Source: Silvimonas sp. JCM 19000
GTDB taxonomy: Bacteria > Pseudomonadota > Gammaproteobacteria > Burkholderiales > Chitinibacteraceae
DNA length: 27,233 bases
Direction of reading: 5' to 3'
Assembly (NCBI GenBank): GCA_001313065.1
Contig: BBFD01000016.1
Coordinates: forward strand, 1 to 27,233
A program made the position numbers and the translations under genes. The first letter of the stretch is position 1. Every line of letters begins with the position of its first letter. The notes under the pieces are model-generated. The model ran no database searches and was not told where the DNA came from. It was given only the letters and a program-made list of their open reading frames with translations. Shown here piece after piece: positions 9,570-18,322 of this stretch.

Positions 9570-9664
9570 TTGGGCTCACGTTTCTGCTCGATCGACCGGA
9601 TAAGTGCGCCTGACTTTAGCCCAAGCTGCTCTGTGCCACAAATGGCGGCGGTTTTAAATTGGGC
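9570..9664. promoter_or_regulatory. Candidate MocR operator region with repeated TTGGGC
   Basis: The 148-base gap between the divergent regulator and aminotransferase contains TTGGGCT (9570-9576), its inverse AGCCCAA (9618-9624) and a third TTGGGC (9659-9664). MocR proteins commonly bind spaced direct or inverted repeats in such divergent regions. The match is short and found by eye. Confidence 0.35.
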
Positions 9665-9696
9665 CGCATCCGTTTATTCGCGCCGAGGTCAAAACC

Positions 9697-10948
9697 ATGC
9701 TGGACGCCGCAATTGAATATCAGTCGCTGTTGCAGCAAAACCTGAATCTGGATTTATCGCGCGGCAAACCCTCGCCGCAACAACTGGATTTATCCATGGC
9801 CATGCTTACGCGCCAGTTGCTGGATGATTGCCTGGCGGCAGACGGCATGGATTGCCGCAATTACGGGGGTATTGCGGGTATCGCCGAGGCGCGGCAATTG
9901 TTTGGCGAATTGCTGGGCGCGCCTGCCGCACAAACCATCGTATCGGGCTGCGCCACGCTGGAATTGCTGCACGACGTTTTGGTGTATGCCTTGTTTCATG
10001 GCCTGCCGGGCCATAAGCCGTGGCAAAGCACGCCCGATATTGCCTTTATTGCATCGGTGCCTGGTTATGACCGCCATTTTGCTTTGTGCCAGCGTTATGG
10101 CATACGGCTGTATCCCGTGGCGATCAATACTGATGGGCCGGATATGGAGCAGGTAGAACAGCTGGTGGCCCGTGATCCGGCCATCAAAGGCATGTGGTGC
10201 GTGCCGCGTTATAACAATCCAACGGGCGACAGTTATTCGGATGCCACGATTCGACGTCTGGCGCAAATGCCCACGGCGGCGCCGGATTTTCGTTTGTTGG
10301 TGGATGACGCCTATCGTTTTCATCATTTAACGCCGCAGCCGCAAGCACAGCTGAATATGCTCGAGGCCTGCGCCGCGGCGGGGCATCCGGAACGTGCACT
10401 GGTATTTACGTCCACTTCCAAAATCACTTTTGCCAATGCCGGCGTCGCCGCCATGGCGGCAGGGCCGGAAACCGTGGCGTGGTGGCAAATGCACGCGCAA
10501 ATCCGCAGTATTGGCCCGGATAAAATCAATCAATTGCGGCATGTGCGCTTTTTTGCGTAATGGCCGCACCCTGGACGCGTTAATGCGCCAGCATGCCGCT
10601 TTATTGCGGCCGCGCTTTGCGGCGATCTATACGGCGTTTGCTGCACATTTATCCGATGTGCCCGGTGTGAGCTGGACCCGGCCCGAAGGCGGCTATTTTG
10701 TGCATGTGTGCGTGCCACCCGGCACGGCCAGCCGCGTGGTCGAGCTGGCGCGCGCCGCGGGTGTGCTACTGACCCCTGCGGGCAGCAGTTTTCCGGCGGG
10801 CGATCCGCATGATCAGTATTTGCGCCTGGCGCCCAGCTATCCCTCGGTGCAGCAAGTCGCCGCTGCGGCGCACGCGGTGGCAATCTGCATCCGGCTGGCA
10901 AGCTGCACAGCACCTCAGACTGTTGCTAAAATCGAGGCTGAATTTTGA
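9697..10948 (+). CDS. Aspartate aminotransferase-like enzyme, subgroup Ic (Aminotran_MocR family)
   Basis: A PLP-dependent aminotransferase of about 417 residues. The motif order matches the unusual subgroup-Ic aspartate aminotransferases (PF12897 type): LDLSRGKPSPQQLDLSMAML, DCRNYGGIAGI near residue 50, CVPRYNNPTGDSYS, LLVDDAYRFHHL, and the lysine motif FTSTSKITFANAGVAAMA. Near the C-terminus is RPEGGYFVHV, the substrate-arginine region. One extra T in T6 at 10549-10554 breaks the frame; removing it joins RHVRF to LRNGRTLDALMRQHAALL. The ATG at 9697 has a GAGG 9-12 bases upstream. The last 20 or so residues (ICIRLASCTAPQT onward) look unlike the family and overlap the probable uvrC promoter, so the true stop may be slightly earlier. 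Divergent placement next to a MocR regulator suggests that regulator controls it. The exact amino-donor range cannot be read. Confidence 0.85.
10904..10932 (+). promoter_or_regulatory. Probable sigma-70 promoter of uvrC
   Basis: TGCACA (10904-10909) and TAAAAT (10927-10932) are separated by 17 bases, and the start codon lies 28 bases downstream. It overlaps the 3' end of the preceding ORF. Confidence 0.45.
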
Positions 10949-10960
10949 TTCAGGCCTCTC

Positions 10961-12820
10961 ATGTCCGACACCGTGGCGCAAGCCGCTCCCGATTCCGACC
11001 CCCAAGCCCGCCATGAACGCCATCTGGCGTTTGTCAAAGCCTTGCCTTTGTTGCCCGGCGTGTATCGCATGCTGGCGGCCGACGGCACGGTGTTATACGT
11101 GGGCAAGGCCATCAGCTTGCGTAAGCGCGTCGGCTCGTATTTTCAGAAGAACGACCACAGCCCGCGCATCCGCCTGATGCTGACGCAAGTGGACCGCATC
11201 GAAACCACCGTGGTGCGTTCCGAAGCCGAAGCGTTGGTGCTGGAAAACAATCTGATCAAGGCGCTGGCACCGCGTTACAACATCTTGTTTCGCGACGACA
11301 AAAGTTATCCCTATCTGGTGGTAACCGGCCACAAAACGCCGCGTCTGGCGTATTACCGGGGGTCGCTGGACAAGCGTAATCAGTATTTCGGGCCTTTTCC
11401 CAGCGGCTACGTGGTAAAGGAAAGCATTCAGTTATTGCAAAAGGTGTTCAAGCTGCGCACTTGCGAAGACACCGTGTTTGCCAATCGTTCGCGTCCCTGT
11501 TTGTTGCATCAGATCAAGCGCTGTTCGGCGCCTTGCGTCGACCTGATTACGCCCGAGGACTATCGCGCCGACGTTAATAACGCGGTGCTGTTTCTCAATG
11601 GCCGCGCCAATGAATTACTGCTGGAGCTGGAGTCGCGCATGGCGCGATTGTCAGAGGACTGGAAGTTTGAAGAAGCGGCCGCCGTGCGTGATCAAATCCA
11701 GGCCTTGGCGCGCATCCAGGAACGTCAGTTTGTGTCGAGTAATACCAACGAGCTCGACGCCGACATCATTGCCGCCGTGGTCGAGAACGGCACGGTCTGT
11801 CTCAACCTGGCCATGGTGCGCGGCGGGCGGCATGTGGGCGACAAGAACCTGTTTCCGACGCATGCCGAGGATTACGACGAGGCCGAGGCCATCGAAGCCT
11901 TCCTCGCCCAGCATTATCTGGATCGGAGCGTGCCGCCGGTGGTGATCTGTGCACCGGCCCCGCCCAATCTGGATGTGCTGACGCAGCTGCTGACCGAGCA
12001 AGCGCAGCGCAAAGTCATCATCAATGCCAATCCCAATGGTGAACGCCGCGTCTGGCTGGAGATGGCGCGCAAAAAATGCCAGCCTGGCCATCCAGCAACG
12101 CAGCAGTCACGCCGCCAGCCAGTCCGGCCGTTTGCAGGCGCTGATCGAAGCCCTGGGCCTGCCGGAAGATGCGGCGCGGATTGAATGCTTTGATATTTCG
12201 CACACCATGGGCGAGGCCACCGTTGCCTCGTGCGTGGTATTTGATGATGGCGATATCCAGACCAGTCAGTACCGCCGCTACAACATCAATGGCATTACGC
12301 CGGGCGATGACTATGCCGCCATGCGCCAGGCCCTGACGCGCCGTTATGAGAAAATTGCGGCCGGTGAAGGTAAGGTGCCTGATCTGATTTTGATCGATGG
12401 CGGCAAGGGCCAGCTGTCCATGGCAGAAGCGGTGATGGAGGAGGTTGGCTTGCCGCAACCCGCGCTGATCGGTGTGGCGAAAGGCGAGACGCGCAAAGCC
12501 GGGCTCGAACAACTGGTGTTTGCCACAACGCACAACGTGCTGCAATTGCCGCGTGACCATCCCGGCTTGCATCTGATCCAGCAAATCCGTGACGAGGCGC
12601 ATCGTTTTGCCATTACCGGGCACCGCGCCCGCCGCGCAAAGCGCGGGTGGCATCCAGTCTGGAAGAGATCGAGGGCGTGGGGCCCAAGCGGCGGCAGAAA
12701 TTGCTGGCGCGCTTTGGCGGTTTGCAAGGCGTAAAAGGCGCTGGCGTCGACGATTTGATGCAGGTCGATGGCATCAGCCAGGCGCTCGCAGAGAAAATCC
12801 ACGCCGCATTACGCGGCTAG
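10961..12820 (+). CDS. uvrC: UvrC, excinuclease ABC subunit C (two frameshifts)
   Basis: UvrC makes both incisions around bulky DNA lesions after UvrAB recognition. About 620 residues, normal length. Domains in order: GIY-YIG nuclease for the 3' cut ([21 protein letters not shown], about residues 30-110), a Cys cluster ([20 protein letters not shown] then CSAPC, about 168-191), the UVR motif that contacts UvrB ([16 protein letters not shown], about 233-248), the RNase-H-like domain for the 5' cut ([32 protein letters not shown]) and two helix-hairpin-helix motifs at the C-terminus ([28 protein letters not shown]). Frame corrections: one extra A in A6 at 12071-12076 ([11 protein letters not shown]) and one missing G near 12637 ([11 protein letters not shown]). 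Upstream of pgsA, a common proteobacterial order. Confidence 0.96.
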
Positions 12821-12838
12821 TCGCGCTGGCATAAGCAC

Positions 12839-12884
12839 ACAGCGATGCCAATTTGATAAGGCATGTAAATGCGGGCATCGCTGT
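12839..12884. repeat. Perfect 11-bp inverted repeat between uvrC and pgsA
   Basis: ACAGCGATGCC (12839-12849) and GGCATCGCTGT (12874-12884) can form an 11-bp stem with a 24-base loop. No T run follows, so it is not a typical intrinsic terminator. The flanks also share an approximate direct repeat, CTAG(T/C)CGCGCT, at 12816-12826 and 12889-12899. Function unknown; possibilities are a regulatory or transcript-end structure, or a dyad operator. Confidence 0.6.
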
Positions 12885-12942
12885 AAGACTAGCCGCGCTT
12901 GTGCTGTTAGAATGCGGGTTTTGAACCGGACCGTGGCCCGCG

Positions 12943-13513
12943 ATGCCTTTTAATCTGCCGATCTTTCTGACCTGGCTGCGTGTAGCCGCAATTCCGGTAT
13001 TTGTCGGCTTGTTTTATCTGCCCGACACCGCAATTGCCATGCCGATGAAGAACATGATCGGTACCGCCATCTTTGCCGTGGCAGCGCTCACCGACTGGTT
13101 TGATGGTTTTCTGGCGCGGCGCTGGAATCAGACCTCTTCGTTTGGCGCCTTTCTAGACCCCGTAGCCGACAAGCTGATGGTGGCGGCCGCGCTGATCCTG
13201 CTGGTGGAACTGGAACGCGCGCCGTCGTGGTTGGCCGTCATTATCATAGGCCGCGAAATCACCATTTCTGCTTTACGCGAGTGGATGGCGCAACTGGGCA
13301 AATCGCGCAGCGTGGCCGTTGCCACCATCGGCAAACTCAAAACCACGGCCCAGATGATCGCCATCCTGTTTTTTGCTGTGGAATGACCCGCTGATTCCCG
13401 GCGTGCCCACCTTGTTTATCGGCATGTTGGCGCTGTATATCGCGGGCCTGCTTACCATCATTTCGATGTTCTATTACTTGCGGGTCGCCGCGCAGCAGTT
13501 TCGCAGCGTCTAG
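12943..13513 (+). CDS. pgsA: PgsA, CDP-diacylglycerol-glycerol-3-phosphate 3-phosphatidyltransferase
   Basis: An inner-membrane enzyme that makes phosphatidylglycerophosphate from CDP-diacylglycerol and glycerol-3-phosphate, the first committed step to phosphatidylglycerol and cardiolipin. About 190 residues with several membrane helices. The CDP-alcohol phosphatidyltransferase signature D-x2-DG-x2-AR-x8-G-x3-D-x3-D is complete: [11 protein letters not shown], then [10 protein letters not shown] (about residues 50-75). The N-terminus ([20 protein letters not shown]) is typical. One extra T in T6 at 13369-13374 truncates the printed ORF at 13386; removing it continues as [20 protein letters not shown] to the TAG at 13511-13513. 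A weak -10-like TAGAAT lies at 12908-12913. Confidence 0.95.
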
Positions 13514-13524
13514 TTGGCCCGGCC

Positions 13525-14377
13525 TTAAACGCCCAGCACCGCGCGCTCATCCAGTTGCGCGCGGATGTCCTGCGCCAGGCATTGCACCAGTTCATGATCA
13601 CGCTCAGTGGCCGCGCACTCAGATGCACGGGCAGGGGACGCAAATGCCAGTCGTTGGCATTGCCCAATACCTTGAAACCGGTGCGACAAGCCGGACAGGC
13701 AATCACATCGCCGCTGCGGGTTTTGTGCGGAATGGCGATGATGGGGCCGCAAGTGGGGCACTGCTGCATGGCGATGCCTTGTTCGGAATGGCCAACGATG
13801 TCATCAAAAGCGCCCGCACGCGCCATCTTGATAAAATGCCGCGCCAGCGCGCCATCAAACTGCGTATCGATATTGTCTTCAATTGCCAGCAGTGCCGCCT
13901 CCGTGCTGAGCTGGCGGCGATAAGAACGCGTCGAAGTCATCGCATCAAAGGCATCCACCAGACCTACTATGCGCGCCACCAGCGGCAAAGCATCGCCCTG
14001 CAGCCCTTGCGGATAGCCGGTGCCGTCGGGCGTTTCGTGATGCATCAGCACCGCTTCGCGCACCAGATGGGCTAGCGGATGCCCCACCAATGCGCCAGAC
14101 CGGTTTCCGGATGCGCGCGCACGGCATCGAACTCTTCATCGGTCAGACGGGTCGGTTTGTTGAGTATGGCTTCGGCAACACCAATCTTGCCGAGATCATG
14201 AACCAGCGCGCCGAGCGTAATGTGTGCCACGTCTGGTGCAGGCAATTTGAGATCAAGCGCCAGCCGTCGCGCCATTTGCGCTACCCGCCACAAATGCCCG
14301 CCCGCCCACGCATCACGCGCCTCAACCAGCGCGGCCTGGGTGATCAGATTGATCAATAAGCGGGTGAGTAAATCCAT
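13525..14377 (-). CDS. HD-GYP domain protein with C-terminal zinc-ribbon-like segment
   Basis: A probable cyclic-di-GMP phosphodiesterase of about 284 residues. The HD-GYP domain occupies nearly the first 190: VHDLGKIGVAEAILNKPTRL, then HPETGLAALVGHP, then MHHETPDGTGYPQGL and ARIVGLVDAFDAMTSTRSYR. The metal-binding HD and the GYP signature are intact. No receiver or membrane domain precedes it. The C-terminus carries two CxxC pairs 22 residues apart (CPTCGP and CPACRT), a zinc-ribbon pattern, followed by about 40 residues ending IRAQLDERAVLGV. Frame corrections: one base missing near 14083 and one near 13618. The gene is transcribed divergently from the DAHP synthase and ends 11 bases from pgsA, tail to tail. 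Family knowledge supports c-di-GMP hydrolysis; the role of the zinc ribbon is unknown. Confidence 0.88.
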
Positions 14378-14549
14378 ATCGGCCTTGTGCTGGGGTGGGT
14401 TTCGATTACGCTAAAACACGTCCGCGTAAAGCGCGGCTATGCGTGAGTTGCACTTGTTGAGGTTGCCTGTTCGCGCGCGCTGGTTTCCAATCGGGGTCTT
14501 GCGCTGCAAGTCATCACGTTTTTTACGACATGAATATCCAGGAACAAAC

Positions 14550-15563
14550 ATGATTATCGTCATGCAACAAAACGCCACCGCTGCACACATCGACGGCGTC
14601 ATCAGCGAGATCCGTAAAGCGGGTCTGCAAGAGCATGTGTCGCGCGGCGCGGAACTGACCATCATTGGTGCCATCGGTGACGAAAACAAGCTGGACCTGG
14701 CGCATTTCGAGATTCTGCCCGGCGTGGAGCGCGCGCATCGGGTGGCCAAGCAGTACAAGATTGTCGCGCGCGCCACGCACCCGCAAGGCTCGGTCATCCG
14801 GGTGCGCGGTATTCCGATTGGCGGAGAGCAGATTCAGGTGATTGGCGGGCCGTGTTCGGTCGAGACGCAAGCGCAGATGGATGAATCGGCCGCCGCCGTG
14901 GCCGCAGCCGGGTGTCGCATGATGCGCGGCGGCGCCTTCAAGCCACGCACCAGCGTACGCATTTCAGGGCCTGGGGGTGGAAGGACTGGAGTTCTTTCAG
15001 CGTTCGGCGCGGCAACACAATCTGCCCATCGTTACCGAGCTGATGGACGTGCGCATGCTCGACACCTTTATCGAGCATGAAGTCGATGTCATCCAGATCG
15101 GCGCGCGCAATATGCAGAACTTTGATCTGCTCAAGGAAGTAGGGCGCGTCAACAAACCCGTTATCCTCAAGCGCGGCCTGTCGGCCACAATCGCGGAATG
15201 GCTGATGTCGGCCGAATACATTGCGGCGGGCGGCAACCACAACATTATTTTCTGCGAGCGCGGCATTCGTACCTTTGAAACCGCCTATCGCAACGTGCTC
15301 GACATCACCGCCATCCCGGTCATCAAGCGTGAAACCCACTTGCCCGTTATCGTCGACCCTAGCCATGCCGGCGGCAAAGCTGGATGGTGCCCGCCCTGGC
15401 GCAAGCGGCGGTGGCGGCGGGGGCGGATGGCTTGCTGATCGAAATGCATCCCAACCCGTGCGAAGCATGGTGCGATGCCGATCAGGCGCTCACGCCCGCA
15501 GAGTTGAAGCAACTGATGACGACGCTGGGTGCGATTGCCCAGGCGGTAGGGCGTTCCATCTGA
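14550..15563 (+). CDS. aroF: 3-deoxy-7-phosphoheptulonate (DAHP) synthase, AroF/AroA-beta type
   Basis: Catalyses condensation of phosphoenolpyruvate and erythrose-4-phosphate, the first step of the shikimate pathway. About 338 residues. The N-terminal ferredoxin-like regulatory domain (about 1-70: MIIVMQQNATAAHIDGVISE, GAIGDENKL) marks the Thermotoga/Bacillus-like type rather than the E. coli AroG type. The TIM-barrel core shows IGGPCSVET, GGAFKPRTS, VTELMDVRML, IQIGARNMQNFDLL, VILKRGLSATIAEWL, CERGIRTFE and VDPSHAGGKAW. The start at 14550 has CAGGAA upstream. Frame corrections: two bases missing near 14956 (restores TSPYAFQGLG) and one T missing near 15378 (restores GGKAWMVPAL). It opens the aromatic block and sits upstream of tyrA. 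The N-terminal domain suggests feedback control by an aromatic amino acid, by family analogy only. Confidence 0.93.
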
Positions 15564-15673
15564 TCATCCAGCAAGCCGCCCGCGGCGACTGGTCGAAACG
15601 CGGGCGCGGCAACTCAAGTGCGTGCGGGTGGTCGCACCCGATGGCAAATACAAAACTATTCCCGGAGAACCCA

Positions 15674-16377
15674 ATGAAATTGCTGCAAACCTTGCTCTTG
15701 GCCAGCGCATTGCTGGCGGTCAGTCTGACCGCGCAAGCGCGCTCGCTGCTCGATGGCGATTATGAATTGCAATCGTGGCGCATCAATGGCCAGGAACTGT
15801 CGGCCAAAGCCATCGATGAGCAGCAGCGCCCGGTTACGCTGAGCATCAAAGGCGGCAATATCAGTGGTTTTTTCTGGCTGCAATCGCTATATGGCGCGAT
15901 CAAGGCGCAGCCGTTCAAGATCGGGCCATTGGCGGGTACGCGTATGGCCTGCCTTGATACCGAGTCGTCGGAAAAAAAAGAACGCGATGTGCTGCAATTG
16001 CTCAATAGCGCCAAAAGCTATCAGTTGAGCAAGGACGGCAAACTGGTGCTGCTGTCGGGCACCAATGACCAGTTAGTATTCGCGCACAAGGCGCAGATCG
16101 TCGAAAAGGTGGTGCAGATTGCGCCCGAGACCCAGCCGTGCTCGGCCGGTGCCGCCAAAATGGATTGCCTGCAGATCCGTGAGAAGGCAGACGCGCCGTG
16201 GCAGTTGCTGTACGGCGGCATCGAGGCTTCAACTACGCCCCAGGCAAGCTGTACACACTGCGGATTTCCGAAACACCGGTGGCTAACCCGCCCGCCGATG
16301 GCGCCAGCGTCAAGCGCGCCTTGCTGCAGATCATCAGCACCTACAGGGAAGAGGACGTGCAAGGTAAAGCGCAATGA
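15674..16377 (+). CDS. Secreted META and DUF4377 domain protein
   Basis: About 234 residues. It has a cleavable signal peptide (MKLLQTLLLASALLAVSLTA then QARS), an HslJ-like META domain (about 25-145: YELQSWRINGQELS, GTRMACLDTESSE, LVLLSGTNDQLVF) and a C-terminal DUF4377 domain (CLQIREKADAPWQLLYGGIE, GFNYAPGKLYTLRI, VANPPADGASVKRALLQII). The family is periplasmic or envelope-associated with no defined enzyme activity; HslJ is linked to novobiocin resistance in E. coli. The META hallmark GCN is hidden by two compensating indels: removing one T from T6 at 15868-15873 and adding one G near 15892 gives ISGFSGCNRYMGAIKA. A missing G near 16228 breaks the frame before GFNYAPG. A8 at 15972-15979 may be lengthened in frame. 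GGAGAA before ATG 15674 is a good ribosome-binding site. The stop overlaps the tyrA start as ATGA. Confidence 0.88.
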
Positions 16378-17246
16378 CCCCAGTACGAAAACTGGTGCTG
16401 CTGGGCGCCGGCCTGATCGGCGGCTCGTTTGCGCTGGCGTTGAAGCGGGTGCGTATGGTGCAGCAGGTGGTGGGCGTCGGACGTAATCCCGATAATCTGG
16501 CGCGCGCGATCGAACTGAATGTAATCGATGCCGCCACGGCCGATGCCGCCGAAGCCGTCATCGATGCTGATCTGGTGTTGCTGGCCACGCCGGTGGGTCA
16601 GATGGGCGCGCTGATGCAACGCATCGCACCGCACCTTGCGCCTGGTTGTCTGGTGACCGATGGCGGCTCTACCAAGCAGGACGTCTGCGCGCTGTTCCGC
16701 CAGCATTTGCCCGCACATCTGGCGTGGTGCGTGCCCGGACATCCGATTGCCGGGTCGGACCTATCCGGTGCCGCCGCGGCGCAATATGGTTTGTTTGAAG
16801 GCCGCCGCGTGGTGCTCACCCCGTTGCCGGAAACCGACCCGGCCAGCACCGCCCGAGTGCAAGCGCTGTGGCAGCAATGCGGGGCGGTGGTGCACACGCT
16901 GGAGGCGCGGCAACATGACGGCGTGTTTGCCGCTGTAAGCCATATGCCTCACTTGCTGGCCTTTGCATATATGAATACCGTACTGGCGCGTGCCGACGCG
17001 GACATCTGCCTCGACTTTGCCGCCTCGGGTTTTCGCGATTTCACGCGCATCGCCGGTTCGCATCCGGATATGTGGCGCGATATCGCTCTGGCCAATCGTG
17101 ACGCGCTGTTGCAAGACCTGACCGCCTGCGCGGACCAGTTGCAACGCGTGATCAGCATGGTAGAGGCGGGTGACCCCGCGGCCATTACCGACTATTTCGC
17201 GCAGGCCAGCAAGGCCCGCGTGGCATGGGGCAACCGCAAGCAATAA
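16374..17246 (+). CDS. tyrA: TyrA, prephenate dehydrogenase
   Basis: Oxidatively decarboxylates prephenate (or arogenate) to a tyrosine precursor using NAD(P)+. 290 residues, intact, one of few frames here without an indel. The Rossmann motif GAGLIGGSFA lies at residues 11-20, LVLLATPVGQM and CLVTDGGSTKQDV follow, and the catalytic-histidine region is VPGHPIAGSDLSG (about 120-132). Further conserved segments are HDGVFAAVSHMPHLLAF and GFRDFTRIAGSHPDMWRDI. No chorismate mutase or ACT domain is fused. The start overlaps the stop of the META/DUF4377 gene by ATGA, indicating translational coupling. The DAHP synthase two genes upstream acts in the same pathway. In many relatives the next gene is aroA; here it is an aldo/keto reductase. 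Confidence 0.95.
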   Translation: MTPVRKLVLLGAGLIGGSFALALKRVRMVQQVVGVGRNPDNLARAIELNVIDAATADAAEAVIDADLVLLATPVGQMGALMQRIAPHLAPGCLVTDGGSTKQDVCALFRQHLPAHLAWCVPGHPIAGSDLSGAAAAQYGLFEGRRVVLTPLPETDPASTARVQALWQQCGAVVHTLEARQHDGVFAAVSHMPHLLAFAYMNTVLARADADICLDFAASGFRDFTRIAGSHPDMWRDIALANRDALLQDLTACADQLQRVISMVEAGDPAAITDYFAQASKARVAWGNRKQ

Positions 17247-17323
17247 CGCCTAAAGCAAAAACAACAAGGCTGCGCCCGGCACGGGCCAGCCATTACGACA
17301 ACACACATGGACAGGAATAAAGC

Positions 17324-18320
17324 ATGACTTATATTGCGCACCCCGACCGTTACGATGACCGCATGCCTTATCGCCGCTGCGGCAATAGCGGCCTCAAGCT
17401 ACCGGCCATCTCGCTGGGCCTCTGGCACAATTTTGGCGATAACAAGCCGTTTGATAACTCGCGCGCCATGGTGCGCGCGGCGTTCGACGCCGGTATCACC
17501 CACTTTGATCTGGCCAACAACTACGGTCCGCCCGCCGGTTCTGCCGAAGAAACCTTCGGCCGTTTGCTGGCCACTGATCTCAAGCCGTATCGCGATGAAC
17601 TGATCATTTCGTCCAAGGCTGGCTGGCAAATGTGGCCCGGTCCGTATGGCGATTTCGGTAGCCGCAAATACCTGATGGCCAGTTGTGATCAAAGCCTGAA
17701 GCGTATGGGCCTGGACTACGTCGACATCTTTTATTCGCATCGTCCTGACCCGGATACCCCGATCGAGGAAACCATGGGCGCGCTCGATGCCATCGTGCGT
17801 CAGGGCAAGGCGCTGTACGTAGGTATTTCTTCGTACTCGGCCGAGCAAACCAAAGTGGCGGCACGCGTGCTGAAAGAATTGGGTACGCCCTGCCTGATCC
17901 ATCAGCCGTCGTATTCGATGTTTGATCGCTGGATTGAAGATGGCCTGACCGACGTGCTGCAAGACGAAGGCATAGGCTCCATTGCCTTCTGCCCGCTGGC
18001 GCAAGGCCTGCTGACCAGCCGCTATCTGAATGGCGTGCCTGCCGATTCGCGCGCGGCCGACAGCAGCAATCCCTTCCTGTCGACTGACAAGGTGGAGCAA
18101 CGCCTGGCGCAAGTCAAAAAAGCTGAACGAAGTAGCGGTGGCGCGCGGGCAGACCCTGGCCCAGATGTCGCTGGCGTGGGCCTTGCGTACCGTCACCACT
18201 GTCATCATCGGCGCTAGCCGCGTGGAACAGATTGAAGAAAATCTGGGTGCGGTCAAGAACCTGGACTTCTCGGTCGAAGAACTGGCTCGCATCGAAGACA
18301 TTCTGGCAGGACGAGGCTAA
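17324..18320 (+). CDS. gpr: Aldo/keto reductase, YghZ/Gpr type (one frameshift)
   Basis: An NADPH-dependent aldo/keto reductase of about 332 residues, closest in pattern to E. coli YghZ, which reduces L-glyceraldehyde 3-phosphate and methylglyoxal. Family segments: [40 protein letters not shown] (catalytic Asp and Tyr), [20 protein letters not shown] (Lys), [20 protein letters not shown] (His), [12 protein letters not shown] and [16 protein letters not shown] (cofactor binding). The A6 run at 18116-18121 carries one extra A; removing it joins [20 protein letters not shown]. An AGGAAT element precedes ATG 17324. It sits between tyrA and cmk, with its stop 2 bases before the cmk start, so it is probably co-transcribed with cmk. 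No direct link to aromatic biosynthesis is evident. Confidence 0.93.
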
Positions 18321-18322
18321 GC

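Noticed and set aside
13514..13524. tRNA genes after pgsA, common in proteobacteria
   Set aside because: Only 11 bases separate pgsA from the convergent HD-GYP gene; no cloverleaf is present.
14530..14553. Seven-codon ORF (MNIQEQT) whose TGA overlaps the DAHP synthase ATG, a possible leader peptide
   Set aside because: It contains no Phe, Tyr or Trp, no attenuator hairpin with a T tract is visible, and its last codons coincide with the ribosome-binding site of the gene. Chance is the simpler explanation.
15625..15640. Hairpin CGGGTG-GTCG-CACCCG before the META/DUF4377 gene, as a terminator
   Set aside because: The stem is only 6 bp and no T run follows; spacing suggests transcription continues from the DAHP synthase.
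17399..18301. 300-codon ORF antisense to the aldo/keto reductase
   Set aside because: GC-rich genes generate long antisense frames; the plus-strand product is a well-conserved enzyme and the antisense product has no family features. The same holds for antisense ORFs at 5892-6653, 18317-19267 and 21713-22462.
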